A stretch of 64,000 nt of DNA from Oceanicella sp. SM1341 (GTDB taxonomy: Bacteria; Pseudomonadota; Alphaproteobacteria; Rhodobacterales; Rhodobacteraceae). Below are positions 34,634 through 43,608 of this stretch, one piece after another (within the stretch, counting starts at the first letter, position 1; the number at the start of each line of letters is the position of its first letter). The position numbers and the translations under genes are program-made. The stretch is taken from positions 62,001 to 126,000 of the forward strand of contig NZ_QRGC01000008.1 in assembly GCF_003448965.1 (NCBI RefSeq). Direction: 5' to 3'. The notes under the pieces were generated by a model. It saw only the letters and a list, made by a program, of their open reading frames with translations, made no database searches and was not told where the DNA came from.

Positions 34634-35284
34634 ATGCTGAACGCGCCGGACAAGCGCCGCGCCCTGCAGGCCTACGAGCAGATCCTGGACATGATCCTGG
34701 GCGGCCGGGCGCATCCCGGAGAGCTGATCACCGAGCGCAGGCTCGCCGAGGCGCTGGAGATGTCGCGCACCCCCGTGCGCGACGCGCTGCTGATGCTGGA
34801 GGCGGAGGGGCTGCTCATCCGCCAGGGCAGCCGGGGCCTTCAGGTCAAGCAGATGCGCATCGAGGATTACATGGACGCGCTGCAGATCCGCCTGCTGCTG
34901 GAGCCCGCGGTGGCGCGGCTCGCCGCCGGCCGGCTGGCGGCGGAGGACATCGCGCCCCTGCGCGCCCGGCTGGCCGAGATCCTCGCCGGCGCCGGCCCCC
35001 ACCCCGCCGACCGCGCCCAGGTGCGCGACGTCGACGAGGACCTGCACGGGCTCATCGCCGACGCGGCCCGAAACCCGCAGCTGAGCCAGATCATCCGCAC
35101 CCTGCGCCGCCAGACCCAGATGTTCGACCTGCGCTCCATGCCCGAGCGGCTCCGGGACAGCTGCAACGAGCATCTCGCCATCCTCGACGCCCTCGCCGCC
35201 GGCGACGGCGAGGCGGCCGAGCGCGCGATGACCGCCCATCTCGGCCGGGTGCGCGACAGCATCATCCAGCGCCTCGCCGGCTGA
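34634..35284 (+). CDS. GntR/FCD-family regulator of the M24 hydrolase cluster
   Basis: A 216-residue GntR-family protein of the FCD subgroup. The winged helix is residues about 8-75, with ITERRLAEALEMSRTPVRDALLMLEAEGLL; the all-helical FCD domain has DVDEDLHGLIADAARNPQL and HLAILDALAAGD, whose Asp/His residues usually bind a metal and the effector acid. A GGAGGA ribosome site precedes the ATG. The gene lies between two identical TTTGGTATACCA sites, one in the promoter of each divergent arm, so it is probably the local repressor, relieved by a pathway intermediate. Confidence 0.9.
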   Translation: MLNAPDKRRALQAYEQILDMILGGRAHPGELITERRLAEALEMSRTPVRDALLMLEAEGLLIRQGSRGLQVKQMRIEDYMDALQIRLLLEPAVARLAAGRLAAEDIAPLRARLAEILAGAGPHPADRAQVRDVDEDLHGLIADAARNPQLSQIIRTLRRQTQMFDLRSMPERLRDSCNEHLAILDALAAGDGEAAERAMTAHLGRVRDSIIQRLAG

Positions 35285-35298
35285 GGCGCGGAAGCCGA

Positions 35299-35327
35299 TT
35301 GCCACTCGGCACACCTTTGGTATACCA
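35299..35327 (+). promoter_or_regulatory. Promoter with second TTTGGTATACCA operator
   Basis: TTGCCA (35299-35304), 16 bases and TATACC (35321-35326) make a plausible promoter. The operator 12-mer TTTGGTATACCA occupies 35316-35327 and so covers the -10 box. It lies 31 bases upstream of the amidotransferase-like gene, which therefore starts a separate transcript from the GntR gene. Confidence 0.55.
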
Positions 35328-35358
35328 CTCGCATATCACAGCATCACGGGAGCCCGGC

Positions 35359-36063
35359 ATGACCGCAAGACGCCTTCTCTACCTCGGCAACGGCCGCAAG
35401 CTGCAATCGGTCGCGAAGCTCGACGAGCGCTTCGAGAGCGCCGGGCTGGAGGTAGACCGCTTCTGGGCCTACAACGGCGAATTCCCCAGGAGCCTCGCGG
35501 GCTATGACGGCATCTTCCTCTCCGGCAGCCCGCACGGCTCCTACGAGGACATCCCCTTCATCCACCGCGAGCATGACCTGATCCGCGAGGCGGCGGCCCA
35601 GGGCATCCCGATGCTGGGCATCTGTTTCGGCAGCCAGATCCTCGCCTCCGCGCTCTGCGGCCGCGACCAGGTGTTCCGCCGCCCGTATTGCGAGATCGGC
35701 TACAAGGACCTCGCCGTCACCCCCGCCGCGGGGGAGGACGAGATGGCGGGCGCCTGGGGCCCCACCGTGCGCATGTTCGTGTGGCACAACGACGAGGTGC
35801 GCCACGATCACCCGGACATGGTCATCCTCGCCGCCTCCGACGACTGCCCCAACCAGGTCTGGCGCCACCGCATGGCCCCGGCCTGGGGCATCCAGGGCCA
35901 CCCGGAGGTCACCGCCGCCCAGGCGCCCGAGTGGTTCACCGAGAACCGCGCCCGCATGGAGACCGACGGCGGCGATGTCGACGCCTTCATCGCCGAATCC
36001 GCCCCCGCGCTGGAGGCGAAGACCATGATCACCCGCTTTACCGACCGCGTGCTGCGCGGCTGA
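35359..36063 (+). CDS. Class I glutamine amidotransferase-like hydrolase
   Basis: A 234-residue stand-alone class I amidotransferase-fold protein. The nucleophile elbow is GICFGSQ and the rest of the triad is in GHPEV (His and Glu). Stand-alone members hydrolyse glutamine-like or gamma-glutamyl amide bonds, such as gamma-glutamyl-GABA. No synthetase partner is nearby, so a catabolic amide hydrolase is more likely than a biosynthetic subunit. The ATG at 35359 follows GGGAG; an ATG at 35299 lies upstream of the operator and is rejected. The third M24-fold gene follows after 23 bases. Confidence 0.85.
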   Translation: MTARRLLYLGNGRKLQSVAKLDERFESAGLEVDRFWAYNGEFPRSLAGYDGIFLSGSPHGSYEDIPFIHREHDLIREAAAQGIPMLGICFGSQILASALCGRDQVFRRPYCEIGYKDLAVTPAAGEDEMAGAWGPTVRMFVWHNDEVRHDHPDMVILAASDDCPNQVWRHRMAPAWGIQGHPEVTAAQAPEWFTENRARMETDGGDVDAFIAESAPALEAKTMITRFTDRVLRG

Positions 36064-36086
36064 ACACCCCCCGAAGGAGCTCCCCC

Positions 36087-37226
36087 ATGCTCGCCAAGCC
36101 CGCCTACTGGTTCGAACCGGCCGAATACCGCGCCCGCCTCGCCCGGGTGCAGGCCGGGCTGCGCGCCCGCGGCCTCGACGCCCTGCTCGCCTTCATGCCC
36201 GAGACCGTCACCTGGCTGACCGGCTATTTCACCCGGGCCTACGGCACCTTCCAGTTCGCCATCATCCCGGCGGAGGGCGAGCCCACGCTCTTCTGCCGCG
36301 ACGTGGAGGAATACTACCTCGACGCCACCTGCGTCTTCCCCGGCCGGGTGATGTGGACCGACAGCGACGACCGCGTGGCCGTGGCGGTGCAGGCCATCAC
36401 CTCGCGCCTCGGCGCCACCGCCGCCATCGGGGTGGAGAAGGACGCCTGGGTGCTCAACGCCACCCGCTGGGAGGCGATCACCGCCGCCATGCCCGGCGCG
36501 CGCTTCGAGGACCAGTCGGGCCTGGTCTCGGCCATGCGGCTGGTGAAATCCCCCGCCGAGATCGCCCTGCAGCGCCGGGCGGCGCGGGCGGCGGAGGCCG
36601 GCATGCAGGCCGCCATCGACACCGCCGGCACCGGCGTGAGCGAGCGCGAGATGGCCGCCGAAATCTGTGCCGCGATGATCCGCGCCGGCTCCGACCTGCC
36701 CGGGCCTGGGGTGCTCTCCTCCGGCGAGCGCGCCTTCCACCTGCACGGCGGCTATTCCGACCGGGTGCTGGAGCGCGGCGACATCGTGCAGGTGGAGGTC
36801 ACCCCCAACGTGCGCCACTACCACGCCCGCTTCATGCGCCCGATCCGCGTGGCCGAGGCCTCCGACGCCGACCACCGCCTCGCCGAGCAGCTCATCGCCA
36901 TCCAGGACGCGACGCTGGCCGCCGTGCGCCCCGGCGTGCCCGCCACCGTGCCCGACACGATCTGCCGCGAGGGCGTGCTCTCGGCCGGCTTGCGCGAGAC
37001 CTACACCAACAAGACCTTCTACGCCGTGGGCCTGCTGCTGCAGCCCAATGGCGGCGAGCCGATGGAGGCGCATCCCGGCGCCGAATGGGCCTTCGAGGAG
37101 GGCCAGGTGTTCCACTCCTACGTGCTGGCGCAGGGGTTCGGCATGTCCGAGACCATCGCGGTGACGAAGGAGGGCATCGAGCGGCTCACCAGCTTCCCGC
37201 GCCAGCTCTTCGTCACGAAGAGCTGA
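36087..37226 (+). CDS. M24-fold hydrolase, ectoine-hydrolase-like branch (paralogue C)
   Basis: A 379-residue creatinase/ectoine-hydrolase-type protein and the most divergent of the three paralogues. The N-terminal domain has LRARGLDALLAFMPETVTWLTGYF. The C-terminal fold has DIVQVEVTPNVRHYHARF in place of the metal-binding DxG...D segment, FYAVGLLLQP in place of GHG, and VFHSYVLA where a late Glu is normal; MSETIAVT may keep the last Glu. A GAAGGAG site precedes the ATG. It probably works in sequence with the amidotransferase-like enzyme and the aminotransferase downstream. Confidence 0.83.
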   Translation: MLAKPAYWFEPAEYRARLARVQAGLRARGLDALLAFMPETVTWLTGYFTRAYGTFQFAIIPAEGEPTLFCRDVEEYYLDATCVFPGRVMWTDSDDRVAVAVQAITSRLGATAAIGVEKDAWVLNATRWEAITAAMPGARFEDQSGLVSAMRLVKSPAEIALQRRAARAAEAGMQAAIDTAGTGVSEREMAAEICAAMIRAGSDLPGPGVLSSGERAFHLHGGYSDRVLERGDIVQVEVTPNVRHYHARFMRPIRVAEASDADHRLAEQLIAIQDATLAAVRPGVPATVPDTICREGVLSAGLRETYTNKTFYAVGLLLQPNGGEPMEAHPGAEWAFEEGQVFHSYVLAQGFGMSETIAVTKEGIERLTSFPRQLFVTKS

Positions 37227-37347
37227 GCGGCGGCGGGGCCGGGGCGCGCGCGCTCTGGCCCCATCCATTCAGCCCCTCTGGCCCTGTCCCGCGGGCGGCA
37301 TTACAGTGTCTGATGCCCGGGACATGACAGAAGGGAGTCCTCACACC

Positions 37348-38721
37348 ATGTACGACACCAACGACCTCAGCGGCGTGGTCGAGGCCGACCGCGCCCATGT
37401 CTGGCACCACCTGACCCAGCACAAGCCCTTCGAGACCGGCGAGCCCCGGATCATCGTCGAGGGCCGCGGCATGCGGGTGTGGGACCAGAAGGGCAAGGAA
37501 TTCCTCGACGCGGTCTCCGGCGGCGTGTGGACGGTGAACGTGGGCTACGGCCGCGAGAGCATCGCCAACGCGGTGCGCGACCAGCTGGTGAAGATCAACT
37601 ACTTCGCCGGCTCCGCGGGCTCCATCCCCGGCGCGCTCTTCGCCGAGAAGCTGATCACCAAGATGCCCGGGCTCAGCCGCGTCTACTACGCGAACTCCGG
37701 CTCGGAGGCCAACGAGAAGGCCTTCAAGATGGTCCGCCAGATCGCGCACAAGCGCTACGGCGGCAAGAAGTACAAGATCCTGTTCCGCGAGCGCGACTAC
37801 CACGGCACCACCATCGGCGCGCTGGCCGCCGGCGGCCAGCCCGAGCGCGCCCTGCAGTACGGCCCCTACCCGGACGGGTTCGTGCAGGTGCCGCATTGCC
37901 TCGAGTACCGCAAGCAGTGGGACGTGGAGAATTACGGCGAGCGCGCGGCCGACGCGATCGAGGAAGTCATCCTGCGCGAGGGCCCGGACACGGTGGGCGC
38001 GCTCTGCCTCGAGCCGGTGACCGCCGGCGGCGGCGTGATCACGCCCCCCGAGGGCTACTGGCAGCGCGTGCAGGAGATCTGCCGCAAATACGACATCCTG
38101 CTGCACATCGACGAGGTGGTCTGCGGCGTGGGGCGCACCGGCACCTGGTTCGGCTACCAGCATTACGGGGTGGAGCCGGACATGGTGAGCATGGCCAAGG
38201 GCCTCGCCTCGGGCTACGCCGCGATCTCCTGCCTCGTGACCAACGAGAAGGTGTTCGAGCTGTTCAAGGACGACGCCTCCGACCCGCTGAACCACTTCCG
38301 CGACATCTCCACCTTCGGCGGCTGCACCGCCGGCCCGGCGGCGGCGCTGGAGAACATGCGCATCATCGAGGACGAGGGCCTGCTCGACAACACCACCGCC
38401 ATGGGCGCGCGCCTGATGGAGGGCCTCGCGGTGCTGAAGGACAAGTACGCGCTGATCGGCGACATCCGCGGCAAGGGCCTGTTCTGCGGCGCCGAGCTGG
38501 TGGCCGACCGCGACACCCGCGAGCCCCTGCCCGAGGCGGTGGTGAAATCGGTGGTCACCGAGTGCGACAAGCGCGGCGTGATCATCGGCATGACCAACCG
38601 CTCGCTGCCCGGCTTCAACAACACCCTGTGCTTCAGCCCGGCGCTGATCTCGACGCCCGACGACATCGACCTGATCCTGAGCACCCTCGACGAGGCCCTG
38701 GCGACCGTCCCCGCCGCCTGA
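37348..38721 (+). CDS. tpa: Class III aminotransferase, taurine:pyruvate aminotransferase-like
   Basis: A 457-residue PLP enzyme strongly resembling alphaproteobacterial taurine:pyruvate aminotransferase: MYDTNDLSGVVEADRAHVWHH-type start, GMRVWDQKGKEFLDAVSGG, YYANSGSEANEKAFKMVRQ, FRERDYHGTTIGAL, LHIDEVVCGVGRTG and the PLP lysine K284 in MAKGLASGYA. That enzyme converts taurine and pyruvate to sulfoacetaldehyde and alanine. No sulfoacetaldehyde acetyltransferase or taurine transporter is in view, so the real amine could be hypotaurine, beta-alanine or a diamine product of the local hydrolases. The ATG at 37348 follows AAGGGAG; an ATG at 37324 is possible. A strong terminator follows. Confidence 0.75.
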   Translation: MYDTNDLSGVVEADRAHVWHHLTQHKPFETGEPRIIVEGRGMRVWDQKGKEFLDAVSGGVWTVNVGYGRESIANAVRDQLVKINYFAGSAGSIPGALFAEKLITKMPGLSRVYYANSGSEANEKAFKMVRQIAHKRYGGKKYKILFRERDYHGTTIGALAAGGQPERALQYGPYPDGFVQVPHCLEYRKQWDVENYGERAADAIEEVILREGPDTVGALCLEPVTAGGGVITPPEGYWQRVQEICRKYDILLHIDEVVCGVGRTGTWFGYQHYGVEPDMVSMAKGLASGYAAISCLVTNEKVFELFKDDASDPLNHFRDISTFGGCTAGPAAALENMRIIEDEGLLDNTTAMGARLMEGLAVLKDKYALIGDIRGKGLFCGAELVADRDTREPLPEAVVKSVVTECDKRGVIIGMTNRSLPGFNNTLCFSPALISTPDDIDLILSTLDEALATVPAA

Positions 38722-38742
38722 GCCCGCCCCGCAAGCTCCCCG

Positions 38743-38770
38743 AACGGCCCGCCCACCCCGGCGGGCCGTT
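38743..38770 (+). terminator. Terminator after the aminotransferase gene
   Basis: An 11-bp perfect stem, AACGGCCCGCC and GGCGGGCCGTT, with a six-base loop, followed by TTCC, 22 bases past the stop. It is the clearest rho-independent-type terminator in the window. Confidence 0.8.
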
Positions 38771-39627
38771 TCCATTCCGTCCCGGCCCGGCCACGCCCGC
38801 CTCGCCGAGGGGGCTGCGCCCCCTCACCTCGACGGGCGTCGCGAAGGCCCCCCGGGCCTCCGCGCCAGCGTGCCCGTTCCGCCTCCCGGCACCGGAGCCC
38901 GCGCTGCAGCCGGCCCGCATCGCGGGACGGCACGGCCCGACGCGCAGGCGGCTTCCGCGCGCAGCGCGGCTGTCGCCGCAGAGGCGGGAGGGTTTCCCGA
39001 CACGCGAACCGCCGGAACGGGTCACCACGCCGCCGGCGGCGCACGCCCGGAGCATGGCAGGGGAGCCGACATCCTTCATGCGACGCCGAGTGCAGTCCGC
39101 GAGCGTCCGCAGCCGGGGCCGTCCGGACACCTCGCGTGACGCCGCCAGAGCCGGAGCCGGGAGTACCTGCTGCGGAGCGCTGCGGCGAAGTGCGCCGCCC
39201 GCCAGGCGCAGCAATACCGAGACCCCGACGAAGATCGCCTGGCCTGTATCATCACCATGGCGCAGCCCGGGCCCGCTCCGGGGCAAGGCGAGATGCGGGA
39301 GCGGGTGCCCGGCTTCTCCCCCGCTCCACGATGCGCAGAAGACCGGTCCTCCAGCTGAGACGGCCGTCCGATTGCACCACCTCCGAGAGGCGCGAAGGGC
39401 CGCGCCCGACCCTGGGTGGGCGCACCCACGCCCGTGGTCGGCGGTTTATCCCGAAAGCCCCGGACGACGGCTGAACTCCGACCAACATCGCCATCGCGCC
39501 CTCCCGGGGGGAGGGTCGGGCGCGGCCCGGGCTGGTCGCCCGGGCGACACGGCTCAGCCGGGCAGCTGCACCCGGCCGACACCCCGCGCCGGCCGGCGGG
39601 AACCGCCGGCCCGGGCCGGGCTCCGCG
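38771..39627. other. About 860 bases with no recognisable gene
   Basis: The longest gap in the window, between the aminotransferase terminator and the SDR gene. Open frames of 60-350 codons exist on both strands but read as Arg/Gly/Pro-rich sequence without motifs, and the longest are continuations of frames that run through real genes. I see no inverted repeats of an insertion element and no RNA gene. It may be decayed coding sequence. Confidence 0.45.
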
Positions 39628-39645
39628 GTCCCCTTCAGGGGACCC
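39628..39645 (-). terminator. Possible terminator of the ureide-type operon
   Basis: GGTCCCC-TTCA-GGGGACC, a 7-bp stem with a four-base loop, lies 38 bases past the stop of the SDR gene, the last gene of the minus-strand operon. No T-run follows. Confidence 0.4.
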
Positions 39646-39683
39646 GGTCCCGGACCGTGCTCCGGCAGGGGCGCTCCGCCGCC

Positions 39684-40460
39684 TCAGGCGGCCATCCAGC
39701 CGCCGTCCACCAGCAGGTTGTGCCCGTTCACGAAGCCGGTCTGCGGCGAGGCGAGGAACAGCACCGCCTCCGCCACGTCGCGCGGCGCGCCGAGGCGGGG
39801 CATGGGGGTGCGGGCACGGGAATACTCCAGCACCGCCTCGCTCACCGCCGGCCCGGTCTTGCCGGTGAGGATCTTGCCCGGCGAGACCGCGTTGCAGACG
39901 ATGCCCTCGGCCGCATGGTCGGCCGCGATCTGCCGGGTCATCTGCAGCACCGCCGCCTTCGACACCCCGTAGGCGAAGGAGCCCGGCGCCGCCACCATCC
40001 CGTGCTGCGAGCCGATGTTCACGATGCGCCCGCGCTCGCCCGCCACCGGCGCCTGCGCCAGCATCTGCCGCAGGGCCGCGCGCAGGCTCACGTAGACGCC
40101 ACGCAGGTTCACGCCCGTCACCCGCTCCCACTCGGCCGCATCGGTGTCCGGCAACCCGCGCCCGCCCGGCACCATGGCCGAGGTCACCAGCACGTCGAGC
40201 CGGCCGGAGCGCGCGGCGATATCGGCCACCAGCGCCTGCGTCGCCGCCTCGTCGCGCACGTCGAGCAGCGCGAAGCGCGAGGCGGGCGAGAGCGCCGCGA
40301 GCGGCCCGGCCACGGGCGCCCCACCCTCGACCACCGCCTCGGTCACGTCGGCGGCCACCACCTCGGCGCCCGCCTCCGCCAGCCGCAGCGCGATGGCCCG
40401 GCCGATGCCCGAGGACGCCCCGGTCACCAGCGCCGTGCGCCCCGCCAGCACCCCGCTCAC
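39684..40460 (-). CDS. Short-chain dehydrogenase/reductase
   Basis: A 258-residue classical SDR. The cofactor site is [14 protein letters not shown] near residue 11, the catalytic Tyr-x3-Lys is in AYGVSKAA, and the C-terminal [10 protein letters not shown] is typical. The region before the Tyr reads [13 protein letters not shown]. The start is a GTG at 40460 that overlaps the ATPase stop in a GTGA arrangement; no ATG is available. It probably oxidises or reduces a hydroxy or keto intermediate of the substrate imported by the same operon. The substrate is unknown. Confidence 0.88.
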   Translation of the reverse strand: MSGVLAGRTALVTGASSGIGRAIALRLAEAGAEVVAADVTEAVVEGGAPVAGPLAALSPASRFALLDVRDEAATQALVADIAARSGRLDVLVTSAMVPGGRGLPDTDAAEWERVTGVNLRGVYVSLRAALRQMLAQAPVAGERGRIVNIGSQHGMVAAPGSFAYGVSKAAVLQMTRQIAADHAAEGIVCNAVSPGKILTGKTGPAVSEAVLEYSRARTPMPRLGAPRDVAEAVLFLASPQTGFVNGHNLLVDGGWMAA

Positions 40461-41209
40461 CGCAGGATCCGCGACAGGAAGTCCCGCGCGCGCGGGTGCT
40501 GCGGGTCGGTGAAGAACTCCTCCGGCGTGCGCCGCTCCAGGATCATGCCATGGTCCATGAACAGCACCTCGTCGGCCACCTTGCGGGCAAACCCCATCTC
40601 GTGGGTGACGCAGATCATCGTCATGCCCTCCTCCGCGAGGCTGGTCATCACCTCCAGCACCTCGCCGATCATCTCGGGGTCGAGCGCCGAGGTCGGCTCG
40701 TCGAACAGCATCGCCGCGGGCTTCATGCACAGGGCGCGGGCAATGGCCACGCGCTGCTGCTGCCCGCCGGAAAGCTGGCCCGGCCGCTTGTCGGCCTGCT
40801 CGGCGATATGCACCCGCTCGAGGTAATGCATCGCCCGCGCGCGCGCCTCCGCCTTCGGCACCCGGCCGATCTTCACCGGCGCGATGGTGAGGTTTTCCAG
40901 CACGGTGAGATGCGGGAACAGGTTGAAATGCTGGAACACCATGCCCACCCGGCCGCGCAGCTTGTCCAGCCCCTGGCCCGCGGGGCCGAGCACCACGCCG
41001 TCCACCGTGATGCGGCCCTGCTGGTAGCGCTCCAGCCCGTTCACGCAGCGGATGAGCGTCGACTTGCCCGAGCCCGACGGCCCGCAGATCACCACCCGGC
41101 GGCCCTTCGGCACCGAGAGCGAGACCTCCTTCAGCGCCTGGTAACGATCGTAGAATTTCGAGACCGACTCGACCCGGATCAGGGGCTCCTCGGCGGCGGT
41201 GGCACTCAT
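40457..41209 (-). CDS. Polar-solute ABC transporter, ATP-binding protein (ureide-type operon)
   Basis: A 250-residue GlnQ-class ATPase with [37 protein letters not shown] and CVTHEMGFA. It serves the two permeases at 42192 and 42877 and the binding protein at 43930. The ATG at 41209 (MSATAAEEP) overlaps the epimerase stop by four bases; a longer frame inside the epimerase gene is rejected. Confidence 0.92.
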   Translation of the reverse strand: MSATAAEEPLIRVESVSKFYDRYQALKEVSLSVPKGRRVVICGPSGSGKSTLIRCVNGLERYQQGRITVDGVVLGPAGQGLDKLRGRVGMVFQHFNLFPHLTVLENLTIAPVKIGRVPKAEARARAMHYLERVHIAEQADKRPGQLSGGQQQRVAIARALCMKPAAMLFDEPTSALDPEMIGEVLEVMTSLAEEGMTMICVTHEMGFARKVADEVLFMDHGMILERRTPEEFFTDPQHPRARDFLSRILR

Positions 41210-42189
41210 GGGCGGGTCCTCTCTCGGGGGGCGGTGGCGGCGCACCATTCCATGTGGTCGGCGGCGGCTTCGGCCAGCGGGCGGGCGCCCGGATAGCCGC
41301 AGTGCCGCGCCAGCGCCGCGGTGTCGAGCATCGGCCGGCCGGGGGTGACCCGGGCGGTCACGTTGGCGCGGGCGGGGTCAGTCCCGGGCGCGGGCAGGCC
41401 GGCGGCGGCCGCCCAGTCGGCAGGGGTGGAGAGCCGGCCGGCGCCGAGGTTGAACACCCCGCCGCCGCCGGCCACCAGCGCCGCGGCAATGCCCGCGCCC
41501 GCGTCACGCGAATAGAGCCAGTCGCCCGCCATCGCATGCGGCAGCACGGCGGGCGTGCAAGCGGCTGCGAGCTGCAACAGCCGGCCATGGGGCGAAAGGT
41601 CGGGGCGCAGCGCGCCCGGCCGCTCCCAGGGGCCGAAGACCGGGCCGAGCCGCAGCACGGTGAGGGCCAGGCCGCGCGCCGCGGCGAGATGCAGCGCCAG
41701 CGCCTCGGCCGCCTGCTTGGTGACCCCGTAGAGCGAATCCGGCGCAAGCGGCCCGTCCTCGCGCAGGGTTTCGCCCGCCCAGGGGCCGGTGCCGCCGTAA
41801 ACCGCGACCGAGGACATGGCCAGCATCTGCCCGAGCCCGGCCGCAGCCGCCGCCTCCACCGCCGCCACGGTGCCGCCCACGTTCACCGCCACCACCCGGG
41901 GGGCGGCGCGGCGCGCGGTCTCCCCGTCCGGCGTCATCGCGGCGAGATGCACCAGCGCCTGCGCGCCGAAGCCGCGCAGCGCGCCCGTCAGCGCCTCCTG
42001 GTCGGTCACGTCGCAGCGCGCGAAGACGAGGCCGGCGAGGCCCGGGTGCCCGGCGAAGGCCTCGGGCGGCGGCGCGAGGTCGAGCGCCAGCACATCGTGC
42101 CCGGCCGCCAGCAGCGCCTCGGCGGCGGCGAGGCCGATGAACCCGGCGCCGCCGGTCACCGCCACGCGCATGGGAGAGGAGCCCGCCAT
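41206..42189 (-). CDS. NAD-dependent epimerase/dehydratase (extended SDR)
   Basis: A 327-residue extended SDR. The Rossmann motif is [14 protein letters not shown] (residues about 10-23), the catalytic serine region is [11 protein letters not shown], and YGVTKQAAE provides the Tyr and Lys. The family acts on nucleotide sugars or sugar acids (epimerases, uronate dehydrogenases). Its presence inside an operon with AllA- and PuuE-like genes is unusual. The ATG at 42189 is two bases after the permease stop; a second ATG at 42171 is equally possible. It overlaps the ATPase by four bases. Confidence 0.85.
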   Translation of the reverse strand: MAGSSPMRVAVTGGAGFIGLAAAEALLAAGHDVLALDLAPPPEAFAGHPGLAGLVFARCDVTDQEALTGALRGFGAQALVHLAAMTPDGETARRAAPRVVAVNVGGTVAAVEAAAAAGLGQMLAMSSVAVYGGTGPWAGETLREDGPLAPDSLYGVTKQAAEALALHLAAARGLALTVLRLGPVFGPWERPGALRPDLSPHGRLLQLAAACTPAVLPHAMAGDWLYSRDAGAGIAAALVAGGGGVFNLGAGRLSTPADWAAAAGLPAPGTDPARANVTARVTPGRPMLDTAALARHCGYPGARPLAEAAADHMEWCAATAPRERTRP

Positions 42190-42191
42190 CG

Positions 42192-42866
42192 TCAGCCCCG
42201 CGCGATGATCGCCCGGCGCTCGAGCACCGAGACCCAGCGCGAGAACGGCCAGAGCATGAGGAAGAAGATCACCGCCACCGCGGTGAGCGGCGTGGGGTTG
42301 TAGGTCTGCTCCTGCGCCACGCGGGCCGAGCGCAGCAGCTCCGGCATCGCCACGATCGAGGCGATGGAGGTGGTCTTGACCAGCTCCAGCGCATTGGAGG
42401 CGCAGGGCGCCATCACCCGGCGGAAGGCCTGCGGCAGGATGATCCACACCATCGCGCGCACCGGCCCGAAGCCGAGCGCATGCGCGGCCTCGCCCTGCCC
42501 CTTGTCGACCGATACCAGGCCTGCGCGGAAGATCTCGCCGAAGTAGCCGGTGTTGTTGAGGCAGAGCGCCAGCACCACCGCCCAGAAGCCGGAGATGCGG
42601 ATGTCGAGTGCGGGCAGCGAGTAGTAGATCACCACCAGCAGCACCAGCGCCGGGAAGGAGCGCAGCAGGTCGATCAGCACCACGATCAGCCGCCGCAGCC
42701 CCTTGCCGGCGAAGGAATAGGCGATGCCGGCGGCCAGCCCGCTCAGCGTGGCCAGCGGCAGGCACACCACCACCAGCTTGAGCGTGACCACGAGCCCCTG
42801 CGCCAGCAGCGGCCAGATCATCACGAAGGACTGCCAGTTGAGGAAATTGGCGACGAAGAGATCCAT
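42192..42866 (-). CDS. Polar-solute ABC transporter permease, subunit 2
   Basis: A 224-residue inner-membrane permease of the HisM/GlnP type. Hallmarks are LIDLLRSFPALVLLVVIYYSLP and the coupling loop GEAAHALGFGPVRAMVWIILPQAFRR. It pairs with the permease encoded 10 bases upstream as a heterodimer. It is followed after two bases by the epimerase gene. Confidence 0.92.
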   Translation of the reverse strand: MDLFVANFLNWQSFVMIWPLLAQGLVVTLKLVVVCLPLATLSGLAAGIAYSFAGKGLRRLIVVLIDLLRSFPALVLLVVIYYSLPALDIRISGFWAVVLALCLNNTGYFGEIFRAGLVSVDKGQGEAAHALGFGPVRAMVWIILPQAFRRVMAPCASNALELVKTTSIASIVAMPELLRSARVAQEQTYNPTPLTAVAVIFFLMLWPFSRWVSVLERRAIIARG

Positions 42867-42876
42867 GGTCAGCGCC

Positions 42877-43545
42877 TCAGCTCAGGGTCATGCGGCGCTC
42901 GATGGCGCGCGAGAGGGCTACGAGCGGGATGAAGAACGCGAGGTAGAGGGCGGCGGCCAGCATCAGCGGCGAGGGGTTCGCCGTGATCGACATGTAGCTC
43001 TGCGCCGCGCCCAGCGTGTCGTTGAGCGACACCGCCACCCCCAGCGCCGAGCCCTTGGTGACCGCGATGATCCGGTTGGTCACCAGCGGGGTCGCGAGCC
43101 GCACCGACTGGGGCAGGATGATCATCCTGAGCGTGCGCACCGGCCCGAAGCCGAGCGATTGCGCCGCCTCCCACTGCCCCTTGGGCAGCGCCATGATCGC
43201 GGCGGTGAAGATCTCGGCGGCGAAGGCTGAGAGCACCGCGCCGAGCGCCAGCGCCGTGGCCGCGAAGGGCGAGAGGCGGATGCCCGCGTAGGGCAGCGCG
43301 AAGTAGAGGAAGATCAGGATCACCAGCTGCGGCAAGGTGCGGAACAGCTCGATCCAGGCGGTGATGAGCCCGTTCACCAGCTTCCAGCCCGGCAGGCGCA
43401 GGAGCGCCAGCCCCAGCCCCAGCGCCACCCCGATCACGATCACCGCCAGCGCCACCTCGACGGTGACGAGGAAGCCGCGCAGCACCGAGGGCAGCGCGCC
43501 GGCGATGATCGTCATGTTGAAATAGTTGGCGTACAACTCTTCCAT
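42877..43545 (-). CDS. Polar-solute ABC transporter permease, subunit 1
   Basis: A 222-residue permease of the same family as its neighbour. Hallmarks are WIELFRTLPQLVILIFLYFALP and EAAQSLGFGPVRTLRMIILPQSVR. It follows the binding-protein gene after a 384-base structured gap, so its expression may be lower than that of the binding protein. Confidence 0.92.
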   Translation of the reverse strand: MEELYANYFNMTIIAGALPSVLRGFLVTVEVALAVIVIGVALGLGLALLRLPGWKLVNGLITAWIELFRTLPQLVILIFLYFALPYAGIRLSPFAATALALGAVLSAFAAEIFTAAIMALPKGQWEAAQSLGFGPVRTLRMIILPQSVRLATPLVTNRIIAVTKGSALGVAVSLNDTLGAAQSYMSITANPSPLMLAAALYLAFFIPLVALSRAIERRMTLS

Positions 43546-43608
43546 GTGCGTCGGGTCCTCGCCGGCTGCGCGGCCGCCCCGGGGCTGCCGGGGGCGGGAA
43601 GTTTCGGG

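Noticed and set aside
39136-39474. A 112-codon open frame in the long gap
   Set aside because: Translation is Arg/Pro rich with no motif, no good ribosome site and no sign of conservation that can be judged here.
37479-40826. A 1115-codon open frame on the plus strand
   Set aside because: It starts out of frame in the aminotransferase gene and crosses its terminator into the antisense of the SDR and ATPase genes. No domain is recognisable.
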